From assembly GCA_022447885.1 (NCBI GenBank), contig JAKUTA010000049.1, forward strand, positions 1 to 7,998: 7,998 nt of DNA. The letters run 5' to 3'. This DNA is from Candidatus Poseidoniales archaeon (GTDB taxonomy: Archaea; Thermoplasmatota; Poseidoniia; Poseidoniales; Thalassarchaeaceae). The first letter of the stretch is position 1. Each line of letters starts with the position of its first letter. Position numbers and translations under genes: made by a program. Under the pieces are notes generated by a model, which saw only the letters and a list, made by a program, of their open reading frames with translations, searched no databases and was not told the origin of the DNA. Of this stretch, positions 6,952-7,998 are shown piece after piece.

Positions 6952-6956
6952 GAGGG
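6952..6956 (+). promoter_or_regulatory. Shine-Dalgarno-like GAGGG before the asparaginase start
   Basis: GAGGG sits six bases before the ATG at 6963 and is complementary to the usual 16S rRNA 3' end. An in-frame TGA at 6951 rules out any start further upstream. The site supports the chosen start and suggests a leadered transcript, perhaps read on from lonB. Confidence 0.5.
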
Positions 6957-6962
6957 CGTGAG

Positions 6963-7739
6963 ATGGTGGAGCCGGCGTTCGTCTGTCACGGCGGTGCCGG
7001 ACACGGTGCACGCGATCAGCCGGGTGTGGACCTGGCCTGTGAGGCTGCATGGGATGTGCTCACCTCGGGAGGGACGGCCCTGCAGGCGGTGTTGGATGCG
7101 GTGATGATCATGGAGGACGACCCGAGGCTGAATGCTGGAACGGGCGGACGGGTGCGCGATGACGGCAGCGTGCAGCTCGACGCTGCGGTCGCCACCAGCG
7201 ATGGCCGGCTCGGCATGGTGATGGTCATCGAGGAGACCCCTAATCCGGTGCTCGTGGCGGCAGAATTGCTTGACGAGCCGTACCACGCTCTCGCGGGCGA
7301 GGGTGCGCGCACCTGGGCGGACAGCAAGGGGATCGAGCGCACACCAGTGGTCGGCTCACCCCGACCGGTCGCCACGGACACGGTCGGGGCCATCGCTCGA
7401 GACCGAAGCGGTGCATTGGCGGTGGCGTCCTCGACAGGTGGCTGCACCGGCAGACCGGCCGGCAGGGTCGGCGACACCCCGATGTGGGGTTCCGGCCTCT
7501 GGTGCGATGCGAACATCGTGGTCGCCGCGACAGGGATCGGCGAGTCGATAATCGAGGAACTCATCGCGTACCGCGTCGCCGCGGAACATCAGCGAAACGG
7601 CGGTGACCTCGGCGCCGCGCTCGACTGGGGCATCGACCAGTTCTCCCCTGAGATCCAGGTGGGACTGATCTCCTTGGATGCTGCTGGTGGTGGCCGAGGG
7701 TTGGCGAACACGGGCATGCCGTGGGCCGCGCAACCCTGA
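6963..7739 (+). CDS. Isoaspartyl peptidase / L-asparaginase, Ntn-hydrolase family (T2), short form
   Basis: Members of this family cleave isoaspartyl dipeptides from damaged proteins and hydrolyse L-asparagine. They are made as an inactive precursor that cuts itself before a threonine. The 258-residue protein begins with the family signature HGGAG (9-13) and has NAGTGG (57-62). The predicted self-cleavage site is D139-T140 in DTVGA, making T140 the N-terminal nucleophile of the beta subunit. The substrate-site segments STGG, GRVGDTP and TGIGE follow in the usual order, and the C-terminus is near a MPWAA motif, as in human ASRGL1. The segment before the nucleophile is only 139 residues, against roughly 165-180 in well-known members, so the alpha-subunit tail or linker is short. 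The gene is on the same strand as lonB, 117 bp downstream, and a shared protein-turnover role is plausible. Whether it prefers isoaspartyl peptides or free asparagine cannot be told from sequence. Confidence 0.88.
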   Translation: MVEPAFVCHGGAGHGARDQPGVDLACEAAWDVLTSGGTALQAVLDAVMIMEDDPRLNAGTGGRVRDDGSVQLDAAVATSDGRLGMVMVIEETPNPVLVAAELLDEPYHALAGEGARTWADSKGIERTPVVGSPRPVATDTVGAIARDRSGALAVASSTGGCTGRPAGRVGDTPMWGSGLWCDANIVVAATGIGESIIEELIAYRVAAEHQRNGGDLGAALDWGIDQFSPEIQVGLISLDAAGGGRGLANTGMPWAAQP

Positions 7740-7740
7740 A

Positions 7741-7998
7741 TCAAGTCAATCCGAGCGCTCCCAACAGCAGCCCGACGGGGTCGCCGAACAGGAACAGCGG
7801 CAGCGTCCCGACCAACAGGAAGACGAGGAACGGATACTTCTCGGTGACCCACGCCTTGTCGGCCCCTGCCGCGGCGAGTTCCTCCAGCACCCTCTCCACC
7901 TCGTTCTCCGCCCTGCCACCACGCTGTGGACGCGTTCTGGTGACCACCGTCCGCTCGCCATCGGGAGTCTCCATCACCTCGTCGAGCAGCCAGACGTG
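7741..7998 (-). CDS. Probable archaeal A24 prepilin/preflagellin peptidase, C-terminal end (5' part outside window)
   Basis: The frame is open to the right edge, and the final 85 residues are visible, starting HVWLLDE and ending in a TGA at 7743-7741. A charged region (RTRPQRGGRAENEVERVLEEL) leads into KAWVTEKYPFLVF (48-60) and one or two hydrophobic segments around a GDPVG turn. A WVTPxxPFxxF-like motif followed by a last membrane helix and GD is the typical ending of archaeal FlaK/EppA-like A24 aspartic peptidases, which process type IV pilin or archaellin signal peptides at the membrane. The catalytic aspartates would lie upstream and cannot be seen, so the call rests on the C-terminal pattern alone. 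An unrelated multi-pass membrane protein is the alternative. The stop codon is 1 bp from the convergent asparaginase stop. The GTG and ATG at 7977 and 7974 are internal codons if the gene continues beyond the window. Confidence 0.55.
   Translation of the reverse strand, partial: HVWLLDEVMETPDGERTVVTRTRPQRGGRAENEVERVLEELAAAGADKAWVTEKYPFLVFLLVGTLPLFLFGDPVGLLLGALGLT

Noticed and set aside
6846..6962. Possible tRNA or small RNA in the lonB-asparaginase spacer
   Set aside because: No cloverleaf arms or T-loop consensus can be assembled, and the only stem is short and partly wobble-paired.

Overview
The window looks like a compact, GC-rich archaeal chromosome segment. The best fit is a marine Thermoplasmatota-type euryarchaeon, such as the Poseidoniales (Marine Group II), but that lineage is inferred from gene content without a search. 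The archaeal signs are a membrane-anchored LonB protease with two transmembrane helices inside its AAA+ module, an archaeal TrmI-like tRNA m1A methyltransferase, a large sequon-rich surface protein with repeated beta-sandwich modules, and the probable end of an archaeal A24 (pre)pilin peptidase. One gene, the partial metK, is of the bacterial rather than the archaeal type.

Layout from left to right: the 3' part of a bacterial-type S-adenosylmethionine synthetase (3-491, +); a 62-bp gap with a weak TATA-like promoter; a 1095-residue surface protein (554-3841, +) with signal peptide, eight modules about 108 residues apart, an extremely sequon-dense linker, one C-terminal membrane anchor and a cytoplasmic four-cysteine zinc ribbon; tail-to-tail with it, after 2 bp, trmI (3844-4641, -); a 125-bp divergent intergenic region containing a perfect 10-bp palindromic hairpin and an overlapping alternative hairpin; lonB (4767-6845, +); a 117-bp spacer; a short Ntn-type isoaspartyl peptidase/L-asparaginase (6963-7739, +); and, tail-to-tail after 1 bp, the C-terminal end of a membrane protein (7741-7998, -) resembling an A24 prepilin peptidase.

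The genes do not form one obvious operon. Themes shared between neighbours are SAM supply and use (metK, trmI), protein quality control and turnover (lonB, isoaspartyl peptidase) and the cell surface (repeat protein, pilin peptidase). No stretch longer than 300 bases lacks a gene. I see no tRNA or rRNA, CRISPR array, insertion sequence or recognisable defence system. The points most worth a second look are the surface protein with its cytoplasmic zinc ribbon and glycosylation-dense linker, the alternative hairpins between trmI and lonB, and the unusual residues at normally invariant positions of MetK.
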